A stretch of 64,000 nt of DNA. It comes from Limnanthes douglasii subsp. nivea. Lineage: Eukaryota > Streptophyta > Magnoliopsida > Brassicales > Limnanthaceae. The notes below the pieces were generated by a model. The model saw only the letters and a list, made by a program, of their open reading frames with translations, was not told the DNA's origin and ran no database searches. The DNA lies in contig JAUPFV010000001.1 of NCBI GenBank assembly GCA_036936605.1, positions 116,630,771-116,694,770 on the forward strand. The letters run 5' to 3'. Shown in pieces: positions 21,402-32,339 of the stretch (positions are counted from its first letter, which is position 1; the number at the start of each line of letters is the position of its first letter). The position numbers and the translations under genes are program-made.

Positions 21402-22895
21402 TTAGGCCTTGACTGCTGTTCGGGGAGCAAAATCTATGTCGAAGTCCCCCAACTCTACTGACCACTTAGTCATCCTGCTTGAAATGTCTGCCTTTTGGAG
21501 GACATTCTTCAGGGGAAAAGAAGTCCCGACGATGATGGGATGAGCCTGGGAATAAGGCCTCATCTTCCTGGCAGCTATCACCAGGGCCAATGCTAACTTT
21601 TCGAGTTTCAAGTAACGCCTTTCTGCATCTATCAAACTTTTACTGATGTAGTATACTGGATGGGGATGTCCATCGACCTCTCTTACCAATACAGCACTAA
21701 TGGCACAACTTGAAACTGCCAAATATACGAAGTGTGTCTCCCCATCAACTGGCTTAAGCAAAGTTTTGGGGGAGGACAGGTGCTTTTTGATCTCATTGAA
21801 AGCCTCATCACACTGTGGAGTCCAATTGAATCCCTTTGCACCCTTCAAGGTTTGAAAGAAAGGGGCACATCTGTCCGAAGACCTTGAGATAAATCTGTTT
21901 AAGGCAGCTAATCTCCCCGTTAACCGCTGTACTTCTTTAATGTTTCGAGGAGGCTCCATCTGAAATAGGGCGTTAAGCTGGTCCGGGTCGGGTTGTATTC
22001 CATGCTCACTTATAATATAGCCCAGAAACTTCCCGGACTGCACTCCGAACACACACTTTTCTGGGTTTAATTTCAAATTCACTTTTACCAAGTTGGCAAA
22101 AGTTTCTTGGAGATCGGACAAGTGCAACTGCTCATCCACACTCTTCACCATCATGTCATCAATGTACACTTCCATATTTCTTCCAATTTGATCAGCAAAT
22201 GCCTTGTTGACTAATCTCTGATAAGTAGCCCCAACATTTTTCAAACCAAATGGCATTACTTTGTAGCAATGAAGACCTCTGTCAGTGACAAATGTGGTAT
22301 GCTCTTGATCCTTTGGATCTACTTGAATCTGATTGTATCCGGAAAAGGTATCCATAAAGGAAAGCAGCTTGTTCCCATAGGTAGAGTCTACTAACTGATC
22401 AATCCGGGGAACTGGATACAAATCTTTTGGGCAAGCTCTATTGAGATCTGTGAAGTCAATGCACATGCGCCACTTGCCATTTTTCTTTTTTACCAGAACC
22501 GGATTGGCAGTCCACAAAAGATATTGAGATTCCTTGATGTGCCCCATCTTTGCGAGCCTGTCAACTTCTTGCACAATGACATCAGCCTTCTCTTTAGAGA
22601 AAGCTCTTCTTTTTTGAACCACTGGTGCTACGTCTCTCCGGACAGATAGGTGATGTGATATCACTTCTGATGGAACCCCAGTAACATCAGCATTACACCA
22701 AGCAAAAACGTGTTGATGGTTCTTCAAAAACTTTAACATTTCATTTTTCAAAACAGGTGGCATCTTAGACCATATCTTGACACTTTTCCCATCTTCCAAA
22801 CAGTGTGTTTCTACCTCTTCAACCGGTATCAATACTCCAGGGGTCTCTCTGGGGTCATCAATTTCACCCTCACCCCCAGAAAGGCCCTCAAACTG
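21402..22895 (-). pseudogene. Tat1 reverse transcriptase and RNase H N-terminus
   Basis: The RT is nearly complete: RRAFSKEKADVIVQEVDRL, WRMCIDFTDLNRACPKD, SFMDTFSGYNQI, KVMPFGLKNVGATYQRL, YIDDMMVKS (catalytic YIDD intact), LNPEKCVFGV, then the tether and RNase H start (TLLKPVDGETHFVYLAVS). It follows the gag-pro frame after a single TAG (22898-22896) and ends at a TAA (21404-21402) inside VKA*AVADFL, where relatives have VKAQALADF. Confidence 0.93.
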
Positions 22896-25202
22896 CTATT
22901 GTTCATTAATACGGACTGCCCCCAGCGTTCGAGGAGCAAGGGCAGTGGCATAACATTCTCTTGCAATCTTCTGGCTGCTCCGGACGACTCCAACCTGTCC
23001 CTGAACAACATATTTCAAGCACTGGTGGACTGTTGAAGCCACTGCATGCATCCTAGAGAGCCAAGACCTCCCTAGAATAGCATTATAGCAAGTGGGACAA
23101 TCCACCACAATAAATAGTATTCTAACCATTTTCTTGAAAGGGCCCTTGCCCAATAGAACTTCTTCTTCGAACTCTCCGATCACATCTGCTGAGCTGCCTG
23201 TAAAGCCCACAATTGATCTGTCCGAACTCTGAATTACAGCTGGATTCTTCATTCTCTTGTATGTGGTTAAGAAAAGGATATTGGCTGAGCTTCCAGTATC
23301 CACCAGAATTCGCCTTATGTCATTGCCCCCAATTGATGCTCCTATGACAACAGCATCCTCATAAGGGCCAGCAATGTCTCTTAAATCATATTCATCGAAA
23401 AAAATGAAGAGGAATGAGTTTGGTGACTGATAGGAAGTCATGCCTCCTTCTAGCTGGGAGGCTAAAGTATGCACGTGCCTCTTCCTTGAAGAAGTAGTAG
23501 GAGCTGTCATAGTGTCCCCTCCGAAAATTGTAAGTGACTCAAAAAACTTAATGAGTCCGGAGACCGACCTAGAACATTCCTCAATTGTACCCACTCTGTT
23601 TCGAGTTGGATCAGGATCCAAGTACTCAGATTCCACGTCAAACCTTTCAATTATAACCATGGCTCCCTCCGGAGCTGCATTACTTGGACCAACCCGGTGA
23701 GTGTTATCAGGCCTGTTATCCTCTCTTCTTTTCACGTAAGCCCCCAACTTTCCCCTCTCAATCAAGTTCTGAACTTCTTGTTTCAATGCTATGCAGTCAT
23801 CAGTGGTATGACCAATATCGTTGTGATACTGGCAAAAAGAGTTATTACGATGCTCTCTGGGAGACTGTAGTGTAGTCGGTCTCCGGTAATGCACCTCTTC
23901 CTTTGTTTTATCAAAAATAGTGGCCACACTTTCTTTCAACTCTGTGAACCACTCCGGTTGCACCCATGGCCCTCTCTTATTTCTAGATTGCTGACTTTGA
24001 GCAGGAGCAGCTGGCTGAGACTGAGCTTTTGCCCTGCCATGCCCCTGTTCGGTCTCTCTTGTTTTATTTCCGGACTGATTCTGATTGGGATTTGGTGCCA
24101 CTAGGGTAGACCTCACCTGCCTGTGCACCCTGGTTTTCTTTGTTTCATCGACGTTTATTTGTTTTCCAACCTGATTCAGCAACCCTCCCCATGTCATGGC
24201 CTTCTTCCTGGTCACTGAATCAGCTAGATTGCATGGGTTCAAACCCTGCCTTAGGGATTCTATTGCCACCTGCTCGAAGCAATCAACCAACCCATTCTTG
24301 GTATTCACAAAACGGCTTATATATTCTTTCAATGACTCATTTGGCTCCTGGGCACAATGGATTATTGTGTCTCCATTGCCCTTTAGCTCTTTACTCCCTA
24401 CATTCTGCCTTCGAAAGGCTACCCAAAAGGTATCGAAATCTTTAATACAACCCTGAGGCAGGCTGTTGTACCATTTTAGAGCCCTCCCCGTAAATGATTG
24501 GGAGAATGCCCTACAAAGTAGAAATTGCTCCAGATGGTTGTCCGGATCAGTACTGCCATCGTACTTCTCTATTTTGGTGCTGTCAAACCTCTTGGGGAGG
24601 TTTCCGAACAGAATTTTAGAAGATAATGGAGATTGCCTCCAGTTTCTTCCACGACTGAACACAATACCCTCATTGGGAGTTGCAAAGATACCTGGTTCAT
24701 CGTGAAAAGCGAAGGGATCCATCAGCATCCGGTCCACATGCTTCCGGCTATGAGATGATCCTTTACCAATATGCCTCATCATCTTTCCTTGTCTATCCCT
24801 TTTTCTTGAATATTTTTTAATCTGCTTTTGCTTCTTTCTAGTTCGACCCTCATCGCTGCTAGAGGATAAGGACTTTTCAACTCCCTTACTGTCCGAAGAG
24901 CTATCAGAAGATTCTGAGCTTGAGTCAGAACTCTCCACTGGCTTAGACCGGTGAGACTTTTTGGAACTGGCATGAGTCTTTTTTGTGCTCACATGAGCCT
25001 TCGAAGACTCATGCTCTCTGGGGTTATCGGTGTGATGAGCAGCTGATGCTTTGGACTTTTCTTTCAGGCCCATCTTAGCCTTTTCGGCCCTAAGAGTTTC
25101 TATTTCACCCTTTAGCCTATCACGCTCTTCGATAGTGTATTCATCGTTCTCTCCCACCACTTCGAGCAAATCTGGTGGTACTTCTAGATTGTCAGGATTC
25201 AT
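22896..25202 (-). CDS. Tat1 gag-protease polyprotein
   Basis: From ATG at 25202 (MNPDNLEVPPDL) the frame runs 768 codons to TAG at 22896. An upstream in-frame stretch reaches into the LTR but lacks a better ATG. Ser/Lys-rich and coiled-coil sequence precedes the gag core (KIEKYDGSTDPDNHLEQF, ALKWYNSLPQG). This core looks shortened compared with relatives. A CX2HX4HX4C knuckle (FCQYHNDIGHTTDDC) follows, then the aspartic protease with RRILVDTGSSANILF (catalytic DTG at about 23300) and ILGRSWL. gag forms the particle; the protease matures it. Confidence 0.88.
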   Translation of the reverse strand: MNPDNLEVPPDLLEVVGENDEYTIEERDRLKGEIETLRAEKAKMGLKEKSKASAAHHTDNPREHESSKAHVSTKKTHASSKKSHRSKPVESSDSSSESSDSSSDSKGVEKSLSSSSDEGRTRKKQKQIKKYSRKRDRQGKMMRHIGKGSSHSRKHVDRMLMDPFAFHDEPGIFATPNEGIVFSRGRNWRQSPLSSKILFGNLPKRFDSTKIEKYDGSTDPDNHLEQFLLCRAFSQSFTGRALKWYNSLPQGCIKDFDTFWVAFRRQNVGSKELKGNGDTIIHCAQEPNESLKEYISRFVNTKNGLVDCFEQVAIESLRQGLNPCNLADSVTRKKAMTWGGLLNQVGKQINVDETKKTRVHRQVRSTLVAPNPNQNQSGNKTRETEQGHGRAKAQSQPAAPAQSQQSRNKRGPWVQPEWFTELKESVATIFDKTKEEVHYRRPTTLQSPREHRNNSFCQYHNDIGHTTDDCIALKQEVQNLIERGKLGAYVKRREDNRPDNTHRVGPSNAAPEGAMVIIERFDVESEYLDPDPTRNRVGTIEECSRSVSGLIKFFESLTIFGGDTMTAPTTSSRKRHVHTLASQLEGGMTSYQSPNSFLFIFFDEYDLRDIAGPYEDAVVIGASIGGNDIRRILVDTGSSANILFLTTYKRMKNPAVIQSSDRSIVGFTGSSADVIGEFEEEVLLGKGPFKKMVRILFIVVDCPTCYNAILGRSWLSRMHAVASTVHQCLKYVVQGQVGVVRSSQKIARECYATALAPRTLGAVRINEQ

Positions 25203-25252
25203 TCGGACAGATTTTCTTAGCTGGTTTTGAATGCTTGATTCAGGCACCTTCT

Positions 25253-25274
25253 GCTCCCACTGTGGTCGCCAATT
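25253..25274 (-). promoter_or_regulatory. Tat1 primer-binding site region
   Basis: Directly downstream of the 5' LTR end (CCACACCA) the minus strand reads AATTGGCGACCACAGTGGGA. The same sequence, with one change, follows the Tat2 5' LTR, which supports it as a tRNA primer-binding site. I cannot assign the tRNA with certainty. Confidence 0.75.
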
Positions 25275-25690
25275 TGGTGTGGACAATTATTGCCTGAGGG
25301 TAGGCTTGTAATTTGGTTGGTGTTTTACAGTAGTATGTGGGTGTTATGTGTTTTGAGTAGAGAGTAGAGAGTAGAGAGATAATTAAGCTGGCTGGTAGCA
25401 GTTAATTCTCATTACCCACACTTAATGCAGATGGTTGGGTATTTTTACCTTGATGTTTGGGCCCTTATGGGCTTTCGGGTCATGTTTAATGGACCCGGGT
25501 CATGTTCAAAGACCCATGATCTCTTAAGTAAGAGAGCAAGTAGCTTAGTCAAGAAGTGTTTAGGTTTTTTAGTACTTTTGTCATAGTTCGAACAGTCCTA
25601 TGGTCTGAGTGTTCGAAGTGATCTGTCCGGTCCGGAGGCATTGGACTGAACTGTCCTTGTCCGGGGAGCATGCGGAATTCGGACTCATCA
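25275..25690 (-). repeat. Tat1 5' LTR
   Basis: It is almost identical to 15964-16385. The TATA box position differs: the minus strand reads TAAAAATA (25447-25440) where the 3' LTR has TATAAATA, which would weaken the promoter. Confidence 0.95.
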
Positions 25691-25695
25691 AAGGT

Positions 25696-25944
25696 CACCA
25701 TAGAAAAGTGTTTCACTATTATATAAAGTGTTACAAATTATCAGATACCATTTTTCGTACCCTTAGTAATCTATGTATAAAGAATAAATAGACTCACTTG
25801 ATAATTGGCCTAATGGGCGAATATACAAAAGACTAGAAACTATAACGGATAATCTATTTAAGCACAAAGGTACATTGTCAACGACACACGAGTCTACCTG
25901 CAAACATGATACATTGTCAAGGCATTATCGATTCATTCTCAAAA
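25696..25944 (-). repeat. Copia1 5' LTR, distal piece
   Basis: It starts right after the Tat1 target duplication and aligns with the Copia1 3' LTR (about 13900-14155) through TAGTAATCTATnTATAnAGA, CAAAAGACTAGAAA and TCAAGGCATTAT. It ends at CTCAAAA where the other copy has CTCAACA. Confidence 0.8.
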
Positions 25945-26203
25945 AAATTTATGTCATTTCTTCGTATGGTATGAACCTTATATTTTTCTGATGCTATTCT
26001 ATTTATTGGTTGGTTAGAGGTTAAATGTGAAAAAAATGAGCCGATAATAACTTCATTTATATCATGTTGGCGGACATGAATGAGAGAGAATTCATCTAAA
26101 GAAGTTCACACCGTTATTATGGTGAATTGGTTGGTAAGTAAAGGTTAATAAATCAAGAGAAGAATTTGATATAAATATATATAGGTTATAATATTATAAA
26201 TTT

Positions 26204-26480
26204 TGCATTTTTTACATAGACTTAACCCCATAAATAACGAGTCATTTTATATAATGCGCAAAAATATTTATAGAATGAAGTCATGATTTTCCTATTTCCA
26301 AACTTGTTTTTTATTGATGATTTCGGTTCTTGATTTTCTAAGTGTTTGAACCTATTCCTTCATTAATTGGTTTGATTATAAATGAGTAAACTGAAGTCAT
26401 CTTTATATATACAACATCTGAATTTTGAAGTCAAAGAAGTTCAAATTATATTTTAAATGTAAATAAACATTTGTTAAGTT
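26204..26480 (-). repeat. Copia3 3' LTR, distal part
   Basis: Its reverse complement aligns with 55630-55925 (shared AACTTAACAAATGTT, ACACTTAGAAnATCAAGAACC, ATCATGACTTCAT and AATGACTCnTTATTTATG). It is separated from the proximal part by Tat2. Confidence 0.75.
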
Positions 26481-26485
26481 GTCAC

Positions 26486-26784
26486 TGATAAGGATATAAA
26501 ATATTAGGGACTTAATGTGATAATGTTAAGGTCATTTATGATAAATTGTATAGTTAAGAAGATATTTGAATTATTTGTAAAAATAATAGGCTGCAATGCA
26601 ATTTACCCATTAACATAAATGAATCAGTTATAGAAGTCTGACACACCTATAAATAGAGCGCAAAGAGATGAATAAAAGGACGATTTTTCATAAATCATAT
26701 TTTGATTCTCAAAATTAATTTCTCTCTCTAAAATATTATTTCACATTTTAATTTTCTTTCTAAAAGTGAAATTCATACTCAAAA
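26486..26784 (+). repeat. Tat2 5' LTR
   Basis: It begins TGATAAGGATATAAAAT and has a TATA box CTATAAATAG near 26649. It aligns along its length with 36099-36399 and is followed by the AATTGGCGACCATAGTGGGA primer-binding sequence. Confidence 0.9.
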
Positions 26785-27680
26785 AATTGGCGACCATAGT
26801 GGGAGGTATTCTATTGGTACCTTGATTACACATCATAAACGGAAAATTGTTGAACTGTTAGTCAATGATATCTTTCTTGATTAATATGGATGTGGAGCTA
26901 AATCTGATCCAACAGTTCACAAGGCTATTGAAATATTGAAATATGATTTACGCAGAGAAGAAAGTAAGGAAAATAACTTGATTCCAATACAGCAAGGTCA
27001 TTCTGATGTTGAAGATCAGATGAACAAACTTCTGGACAAGATAACATCATTGAATGAGAAGTATGTTCTAAGAGAATAGCAAATTCAGTCAGGTAGGCTA
27101 AGATCTGAGGTACAAAAGGTTGTGGAGAAAAACGAACTGGAAATCAATCTGATCGATCGTACATAGCTCATCAAATTCGAAGCGATCGAAAGAAAGCGCA
27201 TTTTGAGTCTGATAAAAAACACCGAACTTCACAAAAAGAAAAGAAAGATAAAAATATATACATCACATCTAGTGATGATGAATTCGGTAGCTGCTAGTGT
27301 TTAGAAGACTAAAGGTCATACAAGATTTAAAAATCCAGCTACAATAAACAGACTAAAAAAAGAGCGCAATAAGAGATTTTGCAAGTATCATAATGATATT
27401 GCACACACCACTGTAGATTGTATAGCTTTGAAGAAGGAGATACAGGTTTAAATAGATAATTTCAAATTAACAGCTTTTGTTAAAGGGAAAATGAGTGGAT
27501 CGAAAACTCGAAGCTTCATCGACACAACAACCTACTAATCCGAATTCGAAGCAAGAAAATGCACTAATTATTGTAGATTCTAAATGTGATGAGTTTGATG
27601 CAGCCTCGAATTATTTGGACATAGATCCAGATCGATTAATTTTACTATGTGTGGATGAACTAGTGGAGCAGGGATGAGTT
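26785..27680 (+). pseudogene. Tat2 gag, internally deleted
   Basis: A coiled-coil-like N-terminal part (DVEDQMNKLLDKITSLNEKY, about 27007-27065) leads within about 550 bp of the primer site to the knuckle FCKYHNDIAHTTVDC (about 27380-27420). In Tat1 this distance is about 1.5 kb, so the gag core is deleted. Several stops interrupt it. Confidence 0.75.
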
Positions 27681-27686
27681 CGAATC

Positions 27687-28184
27687 TTGTGTGATTATTT
27701 TGTATCTTTAGCAATCTATGGGGGAGATCCTATGTCTGGTAATACTAATAGTTCAAAAAAGAGGAACGTTTTCAGTTTAACTACTCAAGTAGAAGAAAGA
27801 ATATCTACTCACTTATTTGGAAAGAATGATACTCCTTTTATTTTGTTTGATGAGGATGATTTGAGGGGAATAACTTGTCCTTATGAGGATGCAGTGGTTA
27901 TAGGGGTAGATATATCTGGAAATAAAATTCGATGTGTTTTGATAGATATGCAGAATTCTGCAAATGTGTTATTCAAGTCTATGTATGATAGGATGCATAA
28001 TCCACCTCGAATTTGTCAATCTGATCGTACTATAATTAAGTTTACAAGGGTGAAAACTCAAGTGATAGACGAATTCAAATGTGAAGTGTGTTTAGTAAAA
28101 TGCTATTTTGAAAAGAAGGTTCAGGTCTTGTTCATGGTGGTTGAATGGCCAACCAGTTACAATGATATTTTTGGGAGATATTAG
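27687..28184 (+). pseudogene. Tat2 aspartic protease, inactive
   Basis: DEDDLRGITCPYEDAVVIG and SYNDIFGR align with the Tat1 protease. The active-site segment reads VLIDMQNSANVLF where Tat1 has ILVDTGSSANILF, so the catalytic DTG triplet is lost. Confidence 0.85.
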
Positions 28185-28439
28185 ATTTTAATAATGTATG
28201 CTATTTGTCAACTGTTCATCAGTTCTTGAAATGTGTTATTGGAGATTGTGTTGGTGTGGTTAGAAGTGACGAATAGGTAGCCAGACAATGTTATGCACCA
28301 ACGTTTTGAGTTCGAGGTCCTAATTGTGAGGATAAGATGGCTAAATAACAATCAAGGGGGTTAAATTTAGATAAAGAGAGAATTGATGATTCTAGGGAAA
28401 CCCCGGGTTCTTTGACAATGAGTGAGAATATCAAATAGT

Positions 28440-29720
28440 ATATTTTTTCTAATGGAAAGACTCTACGAATAAGAACGTTGTTGTCACCTACTTTGCGTTA
28501 TCAGTTGTTACAATTTTTGTTTGATAATCTCGATATTTTTTCTTGGAAAACAGAGGATGTAGTAGGAGTTCCATCTCAAGTAATATATCATAGCTTATCT
28601 ATAAATCCGAGGATCAAACCTATTATTCAGAAGATAAGAGCTTTTTCTGTAGAAAAGCTAGAGGCTATCATGGTAGAAGTGGATCATATATATAGGATCA
28701 AACATATTATGGAGGCATAATATCCTTTGTGGACTGCAAATCCTGTATTGGTTAAAAGGAAAAATGGAAAATGGAAAATGGAAAATGTGCGTTGATTCCA
28801 CAGATTTAAATCGTTCATGCCCTAAAGATCCATTTCATGTTCCTCGAATAAATTAGTTGGTTGTAACTAATTCAGGGAATAAAATTATCTCTTGTATGGA
28901 TGCCTTTGCAGGCTATAACCAGATGCAAATAGATCCAAAGGATGGAAACTATATTCATCACTGATCGATGACTACATTGTTATAAATTCATGCCATTTGG
29001 GCTGGAGAATGCTCGAGCGACATATCAAAGGTTGGTGAATAAGGCTTTTGCTTCTCAGATTATGAGGAATATGGAAGTATACATTGAGAATATACTGGTT
29101 AAACACCCAACAGATGGTGAACACTTGAAAGATTTAGAGGATAATTTTCTAAATTTAAGGGTTGATCGATTGAAGCTAAATCCTGAAAAATGTACCTTTG
29201 GTGTACCATCAAGAAAATTTCAATGGTATATCATTAGTAAGAAAAGGATATAGACTGATCCTAAACAATTAAAGGCTCAGGTATCGATGGCGTCACTTTG
29301 AAATATAAAAGAGGTACAAATCTTGACAGGAAGGTTAGCTGCTTTTAATCGATTTATTTCAAGATTTCTGATAAGCGTTTTCCTTTTTTCCAAGTTTTAC
29401 GAAGACCCAAAGAGTTTATATGGACACAAGATTGTGAAGGGATTTTTCAAAGATTAAGGAAATTTTTTTATCACCAGAAATCTTGTCTAAGCCTCAATGG
29501 ACGAGCATCTGTTTTTATAGATAATAGTGTTTGATTTTCTTGTGACCGTTGTTTTGATATGTGAAGACAAAGGAGTTTCAAAGCCAGTCTATTATGTTAG
29601 GAAAGGTTTGTTGGCGTCGGAGATAAGGTATTTGAAGCTTGCAAAACTTTCGTTAGCTTTAGTAGTGGCTGCTAGGAAGTTGCGTCTTTATTTTCAAGCT
29701 CACACCATTGTGGTTTGAAA
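28440..29720 (+). pseudogene. Tat2 reverse transcriptase and RNase H start, inactive
   Basis: Recognisable blocks are IRAFSVEKLEAIMVEVDHI, MPFGLENARATYQRLVNKAF, LKLNPEKCTFGV and VYYVRKGLLASEIRYLKL. The catalytic YIDD is YIEN (VYIENILVKH). A small direct repeat of GGAAAATGGAAAAT at about 28757 and multiple frame breaks confirm decay. Confidence 0.88.
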
Positions 29721-30400
29721 TTCTTTCCCACTAAAGAATATGTTACAACACCCAAATATTTATGGTAGAATGACCAAATGGTCAGTAGAATTAGGAGATT
29801 TTGTTATCACTTTTTCTCCTCGAACGATGATTAAAACTCAAGTGTTAGCTGATTTTCTACTCGAATTTCATTTGAGCCGATTATATGAATAGATAGATAA
29901 GGAATTAATTCCAGAAGTTTCAACATGGGTGGTTCAAACTGATGGTGATTCTAACATATTAGGATTTTGTGTATGGGTTCAGTTAGTTTCTTCTTCTAGG
30001 GAGGAAATGTACTAGGCTATTCGATTTGGCTTTTATGCGTCGAATAACGAGGCTGAATATGAGGTTGCGTTAGATGGTTTAAGGCTTACAAATATTTGTG
30101 GAGTGACATCAGTTCGTTTGGAAACGGATTCATAGCTAGTGGCAAATCATATGGTAGGTGTATCCAAGGGTACAAAATATCATTTAATTTTATATCTACG
30201 TAAGCTTCAAAATTAGACTCTTTTGTTTGACAAAATGACTATCGAGCATATTAACCGAGAAGATAATACAGTTGCTGATTCTTTGGCAACAATTGCTTAT
30301 ACAGAGGAATATCCCTAGATATTGCTGCAGGAAAGTCCTTCGATTTTAACACGAACAGAACAATATAAATATGCTGATGAAGTATTAATTAGCCCCCGAC
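29721..30400 (+). pseudogene. Tat2 RNase H, decayed
   Basis: The frame, broken by TAGs, reads TKWSVELGDFVITFSPRT, ADFLLEFHL, SNNEAEYEVALDGLRL and ADSLATIAYTEEYP. These match the RNase H of Tat1. The recurrent stops are TAG, which would fit CAG-to-TAG changes. Confidence 0.8.
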
Positions 30401-30559
30401 ATAATTCAAAGTGATTGGAGGTCTAATATCATCAATTTTTTACTAAAAGGTACATTACCTCAAGATACACAGTTGGCTAAAAGGTTACGGTACAAGGCCT
30501 ATAGTTATGTTGTATTATATGAAGGCTTATACAAAAGGTCTTTAAGTAGACCATTGTTG

Positions 30560-31650
30560 CATTGTTTTGGTAAACAAGAATCTCAGTAGATTTTACATGA
30601 GTTGCATGATGGTGAGGGTTCAGCTCAATGTGGGTTTGAGTCTTTGACGCACAGTGTTTTGTTGGAAGGTTATTATTGGCCTTCGATTATGAATGATGCT
30701 AAAGTTTTAGTTCGAGGTTGTGATACATTTCAATGTCTTGCAAATTCTATTCACAAACCAGTAGTGCCACTTACTTCCATTTCCGAAGTTATTCCTTTCG
30801 ATAGATGGGGAATATAGTTAGTAGGGCTATTGCCTATAGCCTCTAGAAGGTGTCAAATGAGTATTGTAGCGGTAGATTATTTTTCAAAGTGGGTTGAAGC
30901 TGAACCATTATCCGGTACGAAAGTCAAAGATATTATTAAATTCATTATGAATAACATTTGTTTTCGTTTTGGAGTTCCTCGAAAATTACCATAGATAATG
31001 GTGATCAATTTAACAATAGAGAAATGAATTCTTTTTTCAATTCGAGGGGTATCACGCAACGTTTTTCGACACATTTGCATCCCCAAGAAAACAGTCAAGT
31101 GAAGGTAACTAATAGGACTATGTTGGAGGGTTTGAGGAAACATTTAACAGGTGTTGTAGGAAAATGGACTAACTATTTGCAAGAGGTGTTGTGGAATTAT
31201 CGTATAACTCCTATAGAGGCTAATCAAGAAACTTCTTTTGTCTTGGTATATGGTATGGATACTGTTAGCCCTGTAGAATCTACTTTACCTTCTTATAGAG
31301 TACTTCATTATTCTGCAGAGCTAAATGAAGAGGCAAAAAGAACAAACCTAGACTTGATCGAAGAGAAAACTGTTTGAGCATATTTGAATATGACTCATTA
31401 TCAAACTTTGATAAGGATTTACTATAATTCAAAGGTGAGAATGAGGGATTTTAAAGTAGGTGATAAAGTCTTGAGGAAAGTATTCCTCCATATAAAGGAC
31501 AAGCGACTTGCAAAGATGGCCCCAAATTGGGAGGGCCCTTTTGCGGTAATGAAGCGAATAAAGCCGGGTACATACCGCCTTTGTGATGAGCATGGTAGGT
31601 TACTTCAACATCATTGGAATATAGAACATCTGAAACTATATTGGGAGTGA
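30560..31650 (+). pseudogene. Tat2 integrase, full length but broken
   Basis: The zinc-binding region (HDGEGSAQCGF, RGCDTFQC) is followed by core pieces AVDYFSKWVEAEPLSGTKV, TIDNGDQFNNREM and HLHPQENSQVKVTNR. The C-terminal part missing in Tat1 is present (GKWTNYLQEVLWNYRITPIEA, VGDKVLRKVFLHIKDKRLAK, NWEGPFAV, HWNIEHLKLYWE). One frameshift near 30985 and one stop at 31376 are visible. Confidence 0.88.
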
Positions 31651-31894
31651 TCTTTTATTTTAATATTTTTTTATAATTGACATACTCTATAGCCTATCCT
31701 GTTGGCCCATTAAGGTTTTAATGAGGTGTCATGTATATATTCGAGGATATTAATAAAATTATTATTTGGCCAATGGCTATTTTAAATAAAACTATTTAAA
31801 TTATCTTGGTAGTTAGTCAAAGAATAATTATCTTTGAAATGGTTGGCCAAGAAATACTAATTTTATTCGAACGGTTATACGTTTAGTGAAAGTA

Positions 31895-32155
31895 TTGTTC
31901 GAAAAAAAAACCATGTTCGAGGTGCTAACATTCTTTAAAGGACCAATTGTATTCGAGGAGCTACATTCTTTAAACACACCAGTTGTATTCGAGGTGCCAC
32001 CATTCTTTAAACACACTAGTTGTATTCGAGATGCTAACGTTCTTTAAACGCACTAATTATATACGAGGTGTTATACGTTCTTTAAACACGTTGGTGATAT
32101 TTTGGGTGCTATATATTCTTTAAATGCACTATTTTTATTCGAAGTATTAAGATAA
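31895..32155. repeat. Minisatellite of about 36-40 bp between Tat2 pol and antisense gene
   Basis: Seven degenerate units of the form TATTCGAGGTGCTAACATTC + TTTAAACACACTAGTTG follow each other. The position is the 3' untranslated region of gag-pol. Confidence 0.85.
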
Positions 32156-32339
32156 ACTGAAATTTGAAGTTTTAATGACTTAAGTTGGTAAATAGTTGAG
32201 AAATAATAAAGATGTTTGTTCATTGAAGTGCGTCTTCCGGTCTTACAAAATATGACTTTAAATGCTGAGTGGTTAAACAGTCACAAAATATGAGTCATCG
32301 ACAACAAATGATGACTTTATAGCACAAAAATAAAAACAA

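Larger units (their letters stand above)
15964..25690 (-). mobile_element. Tat1, Ty3/gypsy (Tat-type) LTR retrotransposon with antisense gene
   Basis: The 9.7-kb element is bounded by near-identical LTRs and by the perfect 5-bp target duplication AAGGT (15959-15963, 25691-25695), lying inside the Copia1 LTR. gag-pro-RT-RNaseH-INT read on the minus strand in one frame with three stops. A spliced additional gene reads on the plus strand between the integrase and the 3' LTR, as known for Grande, Retand and Ogre-related elements. The LTRs differ by about eight substitutions, one complex site and a 7-bp repeat unit, so the insertion is fairly young. Confidence 0.95.
13690..25944 (-). mobile_element. 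Copia1, internally deleted Copia retrotransposon split by Tat1
   Basis: Parts in minus-strand order are: 5' LTR (25944-25696, then after Tat1 15963-15848), a primer-binding site resembling the initiator-Met type (TTGGTATAAGATC, 15842-15830), gag start, fused gag-RT, RT, RNase H, polypurine tract (CAAGCGGAAGATT, 14168-14156), and 3' LTR from 14155. Most of gag, the protease, the integrase and the N-terminal RT are deleted, so the element is non-autonomous. Confidence 0.85.
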
